Positions 6,501 to 15,432 of a stretch of 64,000 nucleotides of DNA are shown piece by piece (position 1 is the first letter of the stretch; every line of letters starts with the position of its first letter). Under the pieces are notes generated by a model. It saw only the letters and a list, made by a program, of their open reading frames with translations. It had not been told where the DNA came from and searched no databases. The position numbers were made by a program, and so were the translations under genes. Origin of the DNA: UBA4417 sp031550085 (GTDB lineage: Bacteria > Bacteroidota > Bacteroidia > Bacteroidales > UBA4417); NCBI GenBank assembly GCA_031550085.1, contig JAVBOY010000012.1:62001-126000 (forward strand), in the 5' to 3' direction.

Positions 6501-9440
6501 TCCCCTCCCCATAACCGTTCCGCTGTTGCTGCACGAAGTAATGTTTATTGTTCCGGTTCCGATATCGGTTGTAGAACCGAATGGATTAGCAGAACCGATG
6601 CCATAACTGATTCCGGCGATGCCGCCGGTATGAGACCTGGTTCCTTTACCTCCCGTAACCGTTCCGCTATTTATGCACGAAACAATGCTTATTATCCCTG
6701 TGGCATTACCATAGCCGGAGCTATTAGCAAAGCCGGTAATACCGCCGGTGTGAGAGTCGGCAGCCGTACCTCCTGTGATGGCTCCGCTGTTGCTGCATAA
6801 AGCAATATTCATGGTGCCGATTCCGGTTTCGGTAGCATTACAATAACCATACCCGATAATGCCGCCGGTAAAAGAACGCTCTCCTTTGCCGCCATAAATG
6901 GGAATATGGTTATGGCAGCCGCTGATCGTAATGGAATAAGAACCGGATCCTATAGAGCCATAGGCATAGCCTGCTATGCCTGCGGCATACACATAGCCCG
7001 TGCTCAGGTTTCTACCGCAGGCAATACTGTCGCCGTACAGGGTGAGATTGCGTATTTGGGCGCCGTTTTCGAGATAACCGAAAAGTCCTGCACTGTGTTC
7101 ATCGGGGCGGTTGATGCGTAAGCCGCTGATGCTTTTCCCGTTTCCGTCGAATTTGCCGCGGAACGGTTTTTTGTCGCTGTCGCTGTTCCAGTAACCTATG
7201 GCTTTCCAGCCTGCGGCATCGCCCGTATTCCAGCCGGAGATGTCCAAATCGGCCGTAAGTTTAAAATAGGTGCCGGCAAACGGTTCTCCGTCGTTTACCA
7301 AACGGGCAAGCGTAGCCAAGGTTGCCGTATCGCAAATCTGGAAAGGGTCTTGTTCACTACCCTCGCCGAAACAGAAAATCGAACCATCCGTGACGACCCT
7401 GATGGTATGGTTTGCGGTTATGTTTTCGAAAGTATAGCTGCCGCCCGCAATGGAATCCGGTATATTTACGCCGTCTACCAATAGGAATTCGATTTGGTAG
7501 CCGTTGTTGGCTGCAAAGGTAAATCTCTGATTACCGCCGTCAGGCAGCATGATGTTGCCGGCGGGCGTAATGGTTCCGTTGGAGCTGCTTTTGGCGGTGA
7601 TGGTGTGTTTTTTGTCTCCTCTGACAGGATAGGAAAAGCTTTTGCCGGGTTCATAAACAACCAAATTCAAGATATCGCTTGAAGTATACAGGTAAGTGAT
7701 ATTTCCGGGCCCGGATGCTAAAGCGCCCGAAGCAGCAACTTTGGTACCGTCTTTATACACCACCACGCTATCGGCGGCATTGCGCAACTCAAAGGCTATG
7801 TTTGTGCCGCCGCCGGCTACGACATTCCATACCGGAGCGCTTTGGTATTGGAAGTAGGGGTAAGATTTCCCTTCCCAAATATTCCAGACGTTGCTATGGT
7901 CGGTAGTGTTGGCAATAGACCAGGAAAAGGTAGCCTGCTGCTGCATTTCGAGGGTGGGTTTGCCGGCAGCGCCGGTTTGTTCTTCTATGGCTTTATTGCC
8001 GATCCCTTTGTAATTATTTTGGTTGAGATCGCTATCGTAATAATTTTTGGTTAGCGTAAGTTTGCTTGGGTTATTAATAGTAAAATACCCCAAAATATTG
8101 CCCAAAGCGATGGGATTTGTTTTTCCGGTTGTAATATTTCCGGCAAAATAACAGCTATCAATACGAATACGGGAATTGGCTGCGGCTACATCCGAGAAAC
8201 CCGTAATTCCGCCGATGCTATCGCGGGCGGTAAGGCTGCACACGGCATAACAGTTGGAAATATTGACTGTGCCGATGTAAGAAAACAGGTTATTCCCAGT
8301 GCCGTATCCGATGATTCCGCCGGTGTGGGCAATGGTTCCCGGTACTGTAATACTTCCTGTGTTACTGCAGGAAGTAATGCTGAGCGTGCCATCGCCGGCG
8401 CTACCGACGCCTTCACCATAACCGATGATGCCGCCGGTATAGGAGATAGCTTGTCCCCCTATAACACTTCCTTTGTTGCTGCAGGAAGTAATATTCAACG
8501 TTCCCGGGCCGTATGCGGCCCCTCTGCCGATGATACCGCCAATGTAAGAGTTGCTAGCCCTATCGGCCGCAACGGCGCCGCTGTTGATGCAAGAAGTAAT
8601 ACGAAACGTACCGGACCCTTGTCCGGCCCCTCTGCCGACGATGCCGCCGTTGTAGGAGATAGTGCCATTCCCCCCTGCAATAGTTCCGCTATTGTTGCAG
8701 GAAACAAGGTGTATTGTTCCGTAATTTGAACCTGAAATACCGCCGGTATAGGAAATAATACTCCCATCTGCCGTCACGGTGCCACTGTTGCTGCAAAAAG
8801 TAATGCTGAGCGTGCCGCTTCCCTCTGAATTTCCGATGATGCCGCCGCTACTGGAGTAGGATCCTTTGCCGCCGGAAATGGGAATATGGTTATGGCAGTT
8901 GCTGATTACAATAGGATCGATACCAGCATTACAAGTAGCCTTGCCCGCAACGCCGCCTGCATAAATACTACCGCTTGAATGGTCCCTGCCGCAGGCAATA
9001 CTTTCGCCCCACAACGTGAGGTTGCGCACTTCGGCGCCGTTTTCAAGGTAACTGAAAAGTCCGGTACTGCATTCATTGGGGCGGTTGATGTGTAAGCCGC
9101 TGATGGTTTTCCCATTCCCGTCGAATTTGCCCCGGAACGGTTTTTTGTCGCTGTCGCTGTTCCAGTAACCTATGGGTTTCCAGCCCGCAGCATCGCCCAT
9201 ATCCCAGCCGGAGAGGTCCAAATCGGCCGTAAGTTTAAAATAGGTGGCTGCACAAGATTCTCCGTCGTTTACCAAGCGTGCCAAGGCAGCCAGGTCGGCA
9301 GTGTCGCGTATTTGCCAAGCAGTGGTTTCGGATTGTCCATCTCCCGGCATTCCGGAAGGAGGCCAGGTTTGAGCTTTTAGCTGTATGCCTGCTAAGAGGA
9401 GTGCAACAAGTAGTGTTAAAAGTAGAATTTGTTTTTTCAT
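3588..9440 (-). CDS. Giant secreted repeat protein, T9SS type A sorting domain
   Basis: A 1950-residue exported protein, probably an adhesin or surface protein; the exact role is unknown. The signal peptide covers about 1-23 (ILLLTLLVALLLAGIQLKAQ). Two long homologous modules follow, about 25-530 and 690-1260. Each begins with a block around LARLVNDGE...FKLTADLD.SGW and KFDGNGK.ISGL, then many GLUG-like repeats of the form SYTGGIIGYG..., often preceded by ITSCSNSGTV. A lone beta-repeat (about 610-690) separates them. Eight further beta-repeats of about 75-77 residues run from 1265 to 1873 (pattern NGSISPNGNVTVLHGDNQ...LVDG...SYTFSNVTANHTI), resembling InlB/Flg_new-type bacterial repeats. The final 77 residues (LKVYPNPTTGELKIENGKW... 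to the end) form a type A sorting domain. Repeats 2-5 are nearly identical in DNA, implying recent expansion. Confidence 0.9.
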   Translation of the reverse strand: MKKQILLLTLLVALLLAGIQLKAQTWPPSGMPGDGQSETTAWQIRDTADLAALARLVNDGESCAATYFKLTADLDLSGWDMGDAAGWKPIGYWNSDSDKKPFRGKFDGNGKTISGLHINRPNECSTGLFSYLENGAEVRNLTLWGESIACGRDHSSGSIYAGGVAGKATCNAGIDPIVISNCHNHIPISGGKGSYSSSGGIIGNSEGSGTLSITFCSNSGTVTADGSIISYTGGISGSNYGTIHLVSCNNSGTIAGGNGTISYNGGIVGRGAGQGSGTFRITSCINSGAVAADRASNSYIGGIIGRGAAYGPGTLNITSCSNKGSVIGGQAISYTGGIIGYGEGVGSAGDGTLSITSCSNTGSITVPGTIAHTGGIIGYGTGNNLFSYIGTVNISNCYAVCSLTARDSIGGITGFSDVAAANSRIRIDSCYFAGNITTGKTNPIALGNILGYFTINNPSKLTLTKNYYDSDLNQNNYKGIGNKAIEEQTGAAGKPTLEMQQQATFSWSIANTTDHSNVWNIWEGKSYPYFQYQSAPVWNVVAGGGTNIAFELRNAADSVVVYKDGTKVAASGALASGPGNITYLYTSSDILNLVVYEPGKSFSYPVRGDKKHTITAKSSSNGTITPAGNIMLPDGGNQRFTFAANNGYQIEFLLVDGVNIPDSIAGGSYTFENITANHTIRVVTDGSIFCFGEGSEQDPFQICDTATLATLARLVNDGEPFAGTYFKLTADLDISGWNTGDAAGWKAIGYWNSDSDKKPFRGKFDGNGKSISGLRINRPDEHSAGLFGYLENGAQIRNLTLYGDSIACGRNLSTGYVYAAGIAGYAYGSIGSGSYSITISGCHNHIPIYGGKGERSFTGGIIGYGYCNATETGIGTMNIALCSNSGAITGGTAADSHTGGITGFANSSGYGNATGIISIVSCINSGTVTGGKGTRSHTGGIAGISYGIGSANPFGSTTDIGTGTINITSCSNSGTVMGRGDYSYTGGISGTGEGYGSYDSGGYGFSFCIGKMHITSCSNSGAVTGNGATAYTGGIIGTGKGAGYGYENGSGIASITSCSNSGIITGNGTDDVRTGGIIGDGYGSFTGTLALASCSNTGTVTGGKVAYSYTGGITGYGYGQGTVRISNSYAVCNITDRDNIGGIMGYSNAGSDNSHISIDSCYFAGGITATASTPTTTGNILGRFTIYHPNNLTLTKNYYDNDLNLNNYKGIGNKGPSEQNGTTGKPTAEMKQQATFAWDFTNIWKMCPDAYPVFLWENCSSPATYTIAASADANGSISPGGNVSVLHGDNQQFTFTPNTGYQIDSILVDGVNVPDSIAGGSYTFVNVAAAHSIRVVFERIPYIIVATSDANGSISPNGNVSVLHGDNQAFTFTPNTGYRILQVLMDGTNNPAAVTAGSYTFSNVTENHTLAVSYERIPYTIEASAGANGSISPNGNVTVLHGDNQAFTFTPNTGYRILQVLVDGTNNPAAVTAGSYTFSNVTANHTIAVSYERIPYTIAASAGTGGTISPNGNVTVLHGDNQMFAFTPNTGYRILQVLVDGVNNPAAVTAGSYTFSNVTANHTIAVSYEKIPYIIAASSGANGSISPNGNVTVLHGDNQAFTFSPNTGYRILQVLVDGVNNPAAVTAGSYTFSNVTANHTIAVSYERILYTIAASAGTGGTISPNGNITVLHGDNQSFTFTPDAHYKVFRVFVDGQWVAGEVPSYTLTNITANHTIHVDFTIIKHAIVASVSGGNGTISPEGNVMVNEGGTAIFNITPNANYKVKEVLVDGVGVGAVSTYLFSNVTGDHTIAASFERRQYSITASCNTGGSITPTGNTVVNAGDDKIYVIAPNAGYKIKDVLVDGVGVGAVTAYTFANVQTNHSIEAQFEKIVGLGEAATAALKVYPNPTTGELKIENGKWKVDKVEIFTLTGQRVFKTTETEFSIAHLPAGMYILKVDGKTVNVVKTNN
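4494..5417. repeat. Four near-identical 231-bp coding repeats
   Basis: This is the DNA of beta-repeats 2-5 of the giant secreted protein (residues 1342-1649). Each unit is exactly 77 codons, and the copies differ at few positions. Related but diverged units flank them on both sides. Copy number is expected to vary between strains and to confuse short-read assembly. Confidence 0.85.
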
Positions 9441-9563
9441 TGATTTTATTTTTTTTAATGGTTACTATTCTTTTTTGTTGAGTTGGTTATTTAAAATCAG
9501 AAAAAATTGTGCACTCACTTCCACAGTTTCTTCCCTTACCGTTCACCCTTTACCATTAGTCTT

Positions 9564-9941
9564 TTACCCTTCACCCTCTTCTAAAGGCATGGCTTTGAGT
9601 TGTTTTTTCATATCTACGCTCATCGTGAACACCACTTTCATCCCGTTGATCATTTTTTTGCTGAATAGCGCGGGATGGTCGATTCCGTGGCTCGAAAACG
9701 AAACACGGAACGTTCCGAATTCACCGATACTTACGCTTTTGCCTTCGAACAAATGCTTGGCAACGATTTCGAGCAGGCTTTCCATGACGTTTGCCGCATT
9801 GCCCCGCGAAACCGAGGAACTGTTTACAATTTCCTTTAAGATATCGGCATGCTTTACCCGCCCCTGGTTTATAGGAATGGCGTAGTACTTGCCTTTGCTC
9901 CGGTCTTTGGGATTGGGACGGTGAATCAATTTGTAATTCAT
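9564..9941 (-). CDS. HU-HIG family DNA-binding protein
   Basis: A 125-residue histone-like DNA-binding protein of the Bacteroidota HU-HIG type. It opens MNYKLIHRPNPKDRSKGKYY, a typical beginning for this family. A helical dimerisation region with NSSSVSRGNAANVMESLLEI follows, then the HU-like core VSIGEFGTFRVSFSSHG, matching IGFGTF in classical HU. The tail (SVDMKKQLKAMPLEEGEG) is short and acidic. It lacks the classical HU N-terminus seen in the second HU gene of this window at 25979. A role in nucleoid organisation or regulation is inferred from family only. The flanks are short repeat words (9520-9563) on one side and the 405-nt regulatory spacer on the other. Confidence 0.88.
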   Translation of the reverse strand: MNYKLIHRPNPKDRSKGKYYAIPINQGRVKHADILKEIVNSSSVSRGNAANVMESLLEIVAKHLFEGKSVSIGEFGTFRVSFSSHGIDHPALFSKKMINGMKVVFTMSVDMKKQLKAMPLEEGEG

Positions 9942-10129
9942 GGATTTTTCATTTTTGTTTTGGAAAGGCTATTAAAAAGGTTTTTCTATTAACCCAATCT
10001 CATTTTTTAGTACAGCCCTTTTTTTCTATATTTGGCAAAAAAATCAATTTCCAGAAGGAATGAAGTTGCCTTGTGTGAAATTAATTTTTGACACGTCTGT
10101 TTTTTGTGCGAAAGTATTTTTTAGCTTAA

Positions 10130-10171
10130 AAAACAATTCGCCATATTTGGAAAACAATTCGCCATATTTGG
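10130..10171. repeat. Perfect 21-bp tandem duplication in a promoter spacer
   Basis: AAAACAATTCGCCATATTTGG occurs at 10130-10150 and 10151-10171 with no mismatch. A third GGCCATATTTGGAA lies at 10267-10280, and a full -7 match TATATTTG at 10027-10034. Each unit carries CATATTTG, one base from a -7 box. The rest of the 405-nt spacer 9942-10346 is AT-rich and shows no gene. The repeats may be binding sites for the neighbouring AraC-type regulator. Confidence 0.6.
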
Positions 10172-10346
10172 AACTTGTTGCTTTCCAGTATAAAAAAACG
10201 ATATAAATTGAAAAAAGAACCTGCGTTTAACTTTTGGACAGCCGGAATTCATTTGGAAACCGGATTGGCCATATTTGGAATTTCTTTACAATCAACTGAA
10301 TATTTTTTTACCCTCCAATCATTTATTTAATCCAAAACATCAAAGA

Positions 10347-12119
10347 ATGAAACAGACTTTACTTTTTTTGTTATTTTTCTCCTTTTTTAATACTACTTTA
10401 TTTTCGCAAATTCAAAAAACCGACAGCCTGAGAGCCCAATTACCGCATACCGAAGGAAAAAACAAACTGCAAACTTTGCGCAAATTGTATTGGGCTTTTA
10501 CTTTAACAAATTCGGATAGTACGTTTCGGTATTTAGATTTGTTTGAAAAAGAGGCTATAAAACAAAAAGATTCTGTTTCGCAATGTCAGGCGATTGTCTC
10601 CAAAGTAGAAATGTATTATAACAGCCAGCAGGCAGATACATTGATTGCCTATGCCGAAAAAAGAATCCCCTTTTTGAGGCAGTGCAAAAGTTATTTGTTT
10701 CAGTTTGGAGTGGAATATTATGTGGTTCTTTCACTTTCGAGGCAGGGACGGAGCAGCGAAGCTTTGTCCCGGGCAAAAAAGGCCTACGAAGAAGCAAAAA
10801 CAATCAATGCCCCCGCGCCGATGGTGTATAGTTGCATGGCTTTAGGCGAACTTTATGTGGCGATCAAACAACCGGAAGATGCTCACTATTTTTACAAAGA
10901 GGGATTAAAACACATTTTAAAATTTCCGGATAAGCACGGCGTTATTATGGATTTTTATACCCAGATCATTCTCATGGAACTGGATTTTAAGAAATACGAT
11001 GAGGCTTTAGAGCATGCCATTGATTTTTTGAAATATATCGATCAATGTGAAATCAATTTTGCAAAAGCAGACAGAAAAAGCGATATGGAGCAATTTATTG
11101 TATTGTATAAAGTGCAGTGTTTTTGTTTTCTAGCAGAAGCCTACATGTCTCTTGATGATTACGAAACGGCAAAAAAATATATCAACCGTATTGATTTGTA
11201 TGCCGGCAGCGACTGGACTCCTATGTTCCAAATTCAACATAATAAGGTGAAATATCTTTATTACAAAGGCACAAAAGACTATTCCAAAGCGCTCTATTGC
11301 CTGAATTTGATTATTGAAGATTATAAACCAGGCGATCATCAAATAGCCCTGCTTGACATTTTAAAATTCAAAGCGGAGATTCTTTTCCTTTTAAAAAACT
11401 ACAAAGAATCAGCCGAACTATACAAACAGGTAATGGAAAAAAACGATTCGTTAACTTCTGCCGAATACACCAAAGAAGTCAGTATGCTGAAAATCCGCTA
11501 CGAAACAGTCGAAAAAGAAAAGCAATTATTGGCGCAAAAAGTTGAAATTCAGAAAATGCGTTTTATCTTGATCGGAAGCATTGCCGGTTTTGTGATCGTA
11601 CTTTTTATCTTGTTTTTACTGATACGAAATGCCCGAAAAACAAGACAGAAAAACCAAAGTTTGCTGGCACAGATAAGTGCACTTTCGGATAAAGAAACCA
11701 AATTGGGACAACTCCGCAAAACCATTGCCGAAGCTGTCGAACCGAATGAAGACCTTGCCTTGTTTTCGCGCCTGGAGCAACAATTGCTTGCCGAAAAAGA
11801 CTACCTGAACCCCAATTTAACCCGCGAAGAAATGGCGCGCATACTTTATACCAACGACCTCTATTTACGCAATGCCATTAAAAATGTGTCGGGGATGAGT
11901 TTTGGTGTGTACCTCAACACGCTGCGTTTGGAACATGCCCGTAAAATAATTGCCCAAGAAAATAAAAAGAACATTTCAATCACCGATGTAGCTTTTGCTT
12001 CAGGCTTTAATTCAGTACGAACTTTCAACCGGCTATTTAAAGAAACCTACGGTTTAACTCCCGGTGAAGTTAAAAACACCATGCTTGTGCCGCTTCAACT
12101 GGTGGAAGAAGTTGCATAA
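10347..12119 (+). CDS. TPR membrane regulator with C-terminal AraC-type HTH
   Basis: A 590-residue one-component regulator. From the ATG at 10347 it starts with a signal peptide (MKQTLLFLLFFSFFNTTLFS), which is why this start is preferred over a frame 24 codons longer. The periplasmic part (about 25-400) is TPR-like helical repeats. One transmembrane helix follows at about 404-426 (FILIGSIAGFVIVLFILFLLI), then a short cytoplasmic linker and an AraC/XylS HTH at about 485-580 (NLTREEMARILYTNDLYLRN..., then ISITDVAFASGFNSVRTFNRLFKETYGLTPGEV). This layout is common in Bacteroidota and couples an envelope signal to transcription. The target is not evident; the tandem sites just upstream suggest autoregulation. 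Confidence 0.88.
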   Translation: MKQTLLFLLFFSFFNTTLFSQIQKTDSLRAQLPHTEGKNKLQTLRKLYWAFTLTNSDSTFRYLDLFEKEAIKQKDSVSQCQAIVSKVEMYYNSQQADTLIAYAEKRIPFLRQCKSYLFQFGVEYYVVLSLSRQGRSSEALSRAKKAYEEAKTINAPAPMVYSCMALGELYVAIKQPEDAHYFYKEGLKHILKFPDKHGVIMDFYTQIILMELDFKKYDEALEHAIDFLKYIDQCEINFAKADRKSDMEQFIVLYKVQCFCFLAEAYMSLDDYETAKKYINRIDLYAGSDWTPMFQIQHNKVKYLYYKGTKDYSKALYCLNLIIEDYKPGDHQIALLDILKFKAEILFLLKNYKESAELYKQVMEKNDSLTSAEYTKEVSMLKIRYETVEKEKQLLAQKVEIQKMRFILIGSIAGFVIVLFILFLLIRNARKTRQKNQSLLAQISALSDKETKLGQLRKTIAEAVEPNEDLALFSRLEQQLLAEKDYLNPNLTREEMARILYTNDLYLRNAIKNVSGMSFGVYLNTLRLEHARKIIAQENKKNISITDVAFASGFNSVRTFNRLFKETYGLTPGEVKNTMLVPLQLVEEVA

Positions 12120-12163
12120 AACGCAGGACAACCCCATCTCCATACTTACGTGTTTTACTACCC

Positions 12164-12193
12164 GCCGGATCCGGTCTTGCAACCGGATTTGGC
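12164..12193 (+). terminator. Hairpin after the TPR/AraC gene
   Basis: A 12-bp stem (GCCGGATCCGGT / ACCGGATTTGGC, with two G-U pairs) encloses CTTGCA. It begins 44 nt past the stop codon. There is no adjacent U-tract; the nearest is a TTTTT about 15 nt on, so it may be a Rho-associated or processing hairpin rather than a true intrinsic terminator. Confidence 0.45.
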
Positions 12194-12220
12194 CGGATAA
12201 CTGCCGCTTTTTGCGACGCC

Positions 12221-12250
12221 TTTGTCCAAGCGAATATTTTCCTAAATTTG
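12221..12250 (+). promoter_or_regulatory. Promoter of valS
   Basis: TTTG (12221-12224) and TAAATTTG (12243-12250) are separated by 18 nt, a full match to the Bacteroidota -33/-7 pattern, about 50 nt before the valS ATG. Confidence 0.55.
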
Positions 12251-12299
12251 CACCCTTATTTTTGAATTACATTCGTTAACACTTAGATATCCCGTCCTG

Positions 12300-14921
12300 A
12301 TGGAAATTGACAGCAAGTACAACCCCAACGCAATTGAAGACAAATGGTATTCTTATTGGCTTGAAAACAAACTCTTTCGTTCGGTTCCCGATGCCCGCGA
12401 GCCGTTTACGATCGTGATTCCGCCGCCCAATGTCACCGGTGTGTTGCACATGGGGCATATGCTCAACAATACGATCCAGGACGTTTTGGTGCGCCGCGCC
12501 CGCATGCAGGGGAAAAACGCCTGCTGGGTTCCCGGCACCGACCATGCTTCCATTGCCACCGAAGCCAAGGTGGTTTCCAAACTCAAAGCCGAAGGCATTG
12601 AAAAAACAAGCCTCTCGCGGGAGGAATTTTTGAAACACGCCTGGGAATGGAAAGAAAAACACGGCGGCATTATTCTGGAACAGTTGAAAAAACTGGGCGC
12701 TTCCTGCGATTGGGACCGCACCTGTTTTACCATGGACGAAGCCCGCTATGAAAGCGTGATCCAAGTGTTTAACGATTTGTATGAAAAAGGCCTGATTTAC
12801 CGGGGCGTGCGCATGGTCAACTGGGATCCCAGAGCCTTGACGGCGCTTTCGGACGAAGAAGTTATTTTCAAGGAAGTTCAATCCAAGTTATATTACGTCC
12901 GCTACCAAATTGAAGGCGAGAACGAATGGGTGACCGTAGCCACCACGCGCCCCGAAACCATTTTGGGCGATACCGCCGTTTGCGTGCATCCCAATGATGA
13001 ACGCTACACCCGGTTGCATGGGAAAAAAGTATTGCTTCCCCTGTTGAACCGGGTGATTCCCATTATTTGCGACGAATATGTCGACCGCGAATTCGGAACC
13101 GGTTGTTTGAAAATTACGCCCGCCCACGACGTCAACGACTACCTGCTGGGACAAAAACACCAGTTACCTACCATTGATACCTTTAACGACGACGGTACTT
13201 TGAGCGAAGCCGCACAAATGTACGTGGGGCAAGACCGTTTCGAGGTACGCAAGCAAATTGTAGTCGATCTGGAGAAGGCCGGACACATTGTCAAAATAGA
13301 AGATTATGTGAATAAAGTCGGTTATTCCGAACGTACCGACGCCGTAATCGAGCCTAAACTGTCGATGCAATGGTTCCTGAAGATATCCGAAATGGCCAAA
13401 CCCGCTTTGGATATGGTGATGGACGATACGGTGAAGTTTTATCCCGAAAAAATAAAAAATACCTACCGCCACTGGATGGAGAATGTACACGACTGGTGTA
13501 TCAGCCGCCAACTGTGGTGGGGGCAGCGCATTCCGGCTTACTATCTGCCTTCGGGCGAAGTGGTGGTGGCTCAAACCACGGAACGGGCCTTGGAAAAAGC
13601 GCGCCAAATCAATCCGGCCTTGCAGGCAAGCGATTTAAGGCAAGACGAAGATTGCCTGGATACCTGGTTTTCGTCCTGGTTGTGGCCCATTTCGGTATTC
13701 GATGGCATCCGCCATCCCGGCAACGCCGATATCAAGTACTATTATCCCACCAACGACCTGGTGACGGCGCCCGAAATCCTGTTTTTCTGGGTGGCGCGCA
13801 TGATTATGGCAGGCTTGGAATACCAAAAGGAAATTCCGTTTAAAAACGTATATTTTACCGGCATTGTCCGCGACAAGCTGGGGCGCAAGATGAGCAAGTC
13901 GCTCGGCAATTCGCCCGATCCGCTCGATCTGATCGACCAATATGGCGCCGACGGTGTGCGCCTGGGCATGCTGCTGACTTCGCCCGCCGGCAACGATTTG
14001 CCTTTTGACGAAAGCCTTTGCGAACAGGGGCGCAATTTCAGCAACAAAATATGGAATGCCTTGCGCCTGGTAAAAGGCTGGAGCGTGGATCACAACATCC
14101 CGCAGCCCGGATACGCTCAGATTTCCATCCGCTGGTTCGAAGCCAAACTGAACGAAACGCTGGAAACCATCGACGAATGCTTTTCCAAGTACCGGCTGAG
14201 CGAAGCCTTGATGGCGGTTTACAAACTGATTTGGGATGATTTCTGTTCCTGGTATTTAGAGTTGGTGAAACCGGCTTACCAACAGCCCATGGATGCAAAA
14301 ACCTACGAAAGTACTTGCCTGTTCTTTGAAAAACTGATGCAATTGGCGCATCCCTTTATTCCGTTTATTACCGAAGAAATCTGGCATTTATTGTCCGAAC
14401 GCTCCGGATCGGATTGCATCATGATTTCGCAGCAACCGTCCATCCAGGCATTCGACAAAGAGTTGCTGAGCCGCTTCGACAGCCTGGTGGAAATCATCAC
14501 CCAATTGCGCACCATCCGCAAAGAGAAAAATATTGCTCAAAAAGAAGCCCTGGTGTTATGCATCCGCAAAAACGCCGCCCACACACCCGAGCTGGATTCT
14601 ATCCTGGTCAAACTCTGCAATCTTTCCGAAATCCGGTATGTAGAAGATAAAGTAGCAGGCGCTTCTGCTTTTATGGTAGGAACCACCGAATTTTTCGTGC
14701 CGCTGGGCGATAAAGTCGACAAAGAAGCCGAAAAAGCCAAGATCAAAGAAGAAATCAGGTATTTGCAGGGCTTTTTGGAATCCGTCCTGAAAAAACTCGG
14801 CAACGAGCGCTTTGTTGCCAATGCCAAACCCGAAGTCGTGGAAATCGAACGCCGGAAGCAAGCCGACGCCGAACAGAAGATCAAGGTGTTGGAAGAACAG
14901 ATGAAATTAATTGAAAATTGA
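12300..14921 (+). CDS. valS: Valyl-tRNA synthetase
   Basis: ValRS charges tRNA-Val with valine in the cytoplasm. The 873-residue product is a class Ia synthetase of normal length. The HIGH motif is HMGH (50-53, in PPNVTGVLHMGHM), and KMSKS at 530-534 lies in GRKMSKSLGNSPDP. The editing (CP1) domain carries the ATTRPETILGDTAVCVHP block. WISRQLWWGQRIPAYY and LDTWFSSWLWP are ValRS-specific. The C-terminal arm (about 800-873) is a charged coiled coil ending IKVLEEQMKLIEN. The ATG at 12300 follows a good promoter, and no competing start is present. Confidence 0.98.
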   Translation: MEIDSKYNPNAIEDKWYSYWLENKLFRSVPDAREPFTIVIPPPNVTGVLHMGHMLNNTIQDVLVRRARMQGKNACWVPGTDHASIATEAKVVSKLKAEGIEKTSLSREEFLKHAWEWKEKHGGIILEQLKKLGASCDWDRTCFTMDEARYESVIQVFNDLYEKGLIYRGVRMVNWDPRALTALSDEEVIFKEVQSKLYYVRYQIEGENEWVTVATTRPETILGDTAVCVHPNDERYTRLHGKKVLLPLLNRVIPIICDEYVDREFGTGCLKITPAHDVNDYLLGQKHQLPTIDTFNDDGTLSEAAQMYVGQDRFEVRKQIVVDLEKAGHIVKIEDYVNKVGYSERTDAVIEPKLSMQWFLKISEMAKPALDMVMDDTVKFYPEKIKNTYRHWMENVHDWCISRQLWWGQRIPAYYLPSGEVVVAQTTERALEKARQINPALQASDLRQDEDCLDTWFSSWLWPISVFDGIRHPGNADIKYYYPTNDLVTAPEILFFWVARMIMAGLEYQKEIPFKNVYFTGIVRDKLGRKMSKSLGNSPDPLDLIDQYGADGVRLGMLLTSPAGNDLPFDESLCEQGRNFSNKIWNALRLVKGWSVDHNIPQPGYAQISIRWFEAKLNETLETIDECFSKYRLSEALMAVYKLIWDDFCSWYLELVKPAYQQPMDAKTYESTCLFFEKLMQLAHPFIPFITEEIWHLLSERSGSDCIMISQQPSIQAFDKELLSRFDSLVEIITQLRTIRKEKNIAQKEALVLCIRKNAAHTPELDSILVKLCNLSEIRYVEDKVAGASAFMVGTTEFFVPLGDKVDKEAEKAKIKEEIRYLQGFLESVLKKLGNERFVANAKPEVVEIERRKQADAEQKIKVLEEQMKLIEN

Positions 14922-15432
14922 AAACGAGTTTTTAACGATAAATGATGAAGTATGAACGATAAACCTCCCGTCATTTCGACTGGAGCGAAGCGAAATGGAG
15001 AAATCTGCTTATTAATTGAAAATGGAAAATTGAGAGTTGAAAATTGAAAGTGTTTTTTTACGAGTAAACATGGTACGAGTAAACGAGTTGACAGAAAATC
15101 TCAGCGATTCTCCGTGAAATCTCAGCGAAACTCAGTGTAATTTCTTCGTTAACGAGTTTGTAGTTAACAAGTTTACCATTCCCCTTTTACCCTACACCAA
15201 TAAACAATTCAACACCTCAACGATTCAACACTTCAACACCCACTTCACCCTTCACTGTTCACGCTTCACAAATAAACAACTCAACGATTCAACACCCCCT
15301 TCACCCTATGCGATTAAAACAGAATATTATTAGATTAAATTATCCTATCCGATAAAACCCGGCGCCACAAACCATTTCTCCGGCTTCCCTTATTTTTCCG
15401 ACTTTCTCCCGTTCCACCTTTAACCTGCACCC
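14922..15432. repeat. Repeat-mosaic spacer after valS
   Basis: There is no gene in 511 nt. Dispersed words seen here are: TCATTTCGACTGGAGCGAAG and its continuation (14971-15006); AATTGAAAATGGAAAATTGA (15014-15033); ACGAGTAAACGAGTTGAC-like words (about 15060-15090); CTCAGCGATTCTCCGTG (about 15100-15140); CAATTCAACACCTCAACGAT-like words (15198-15310); and CACCCTTCACTGTTCACG (15246-15263). Each recurs in other spacers of the window. Confidence 0.7.
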
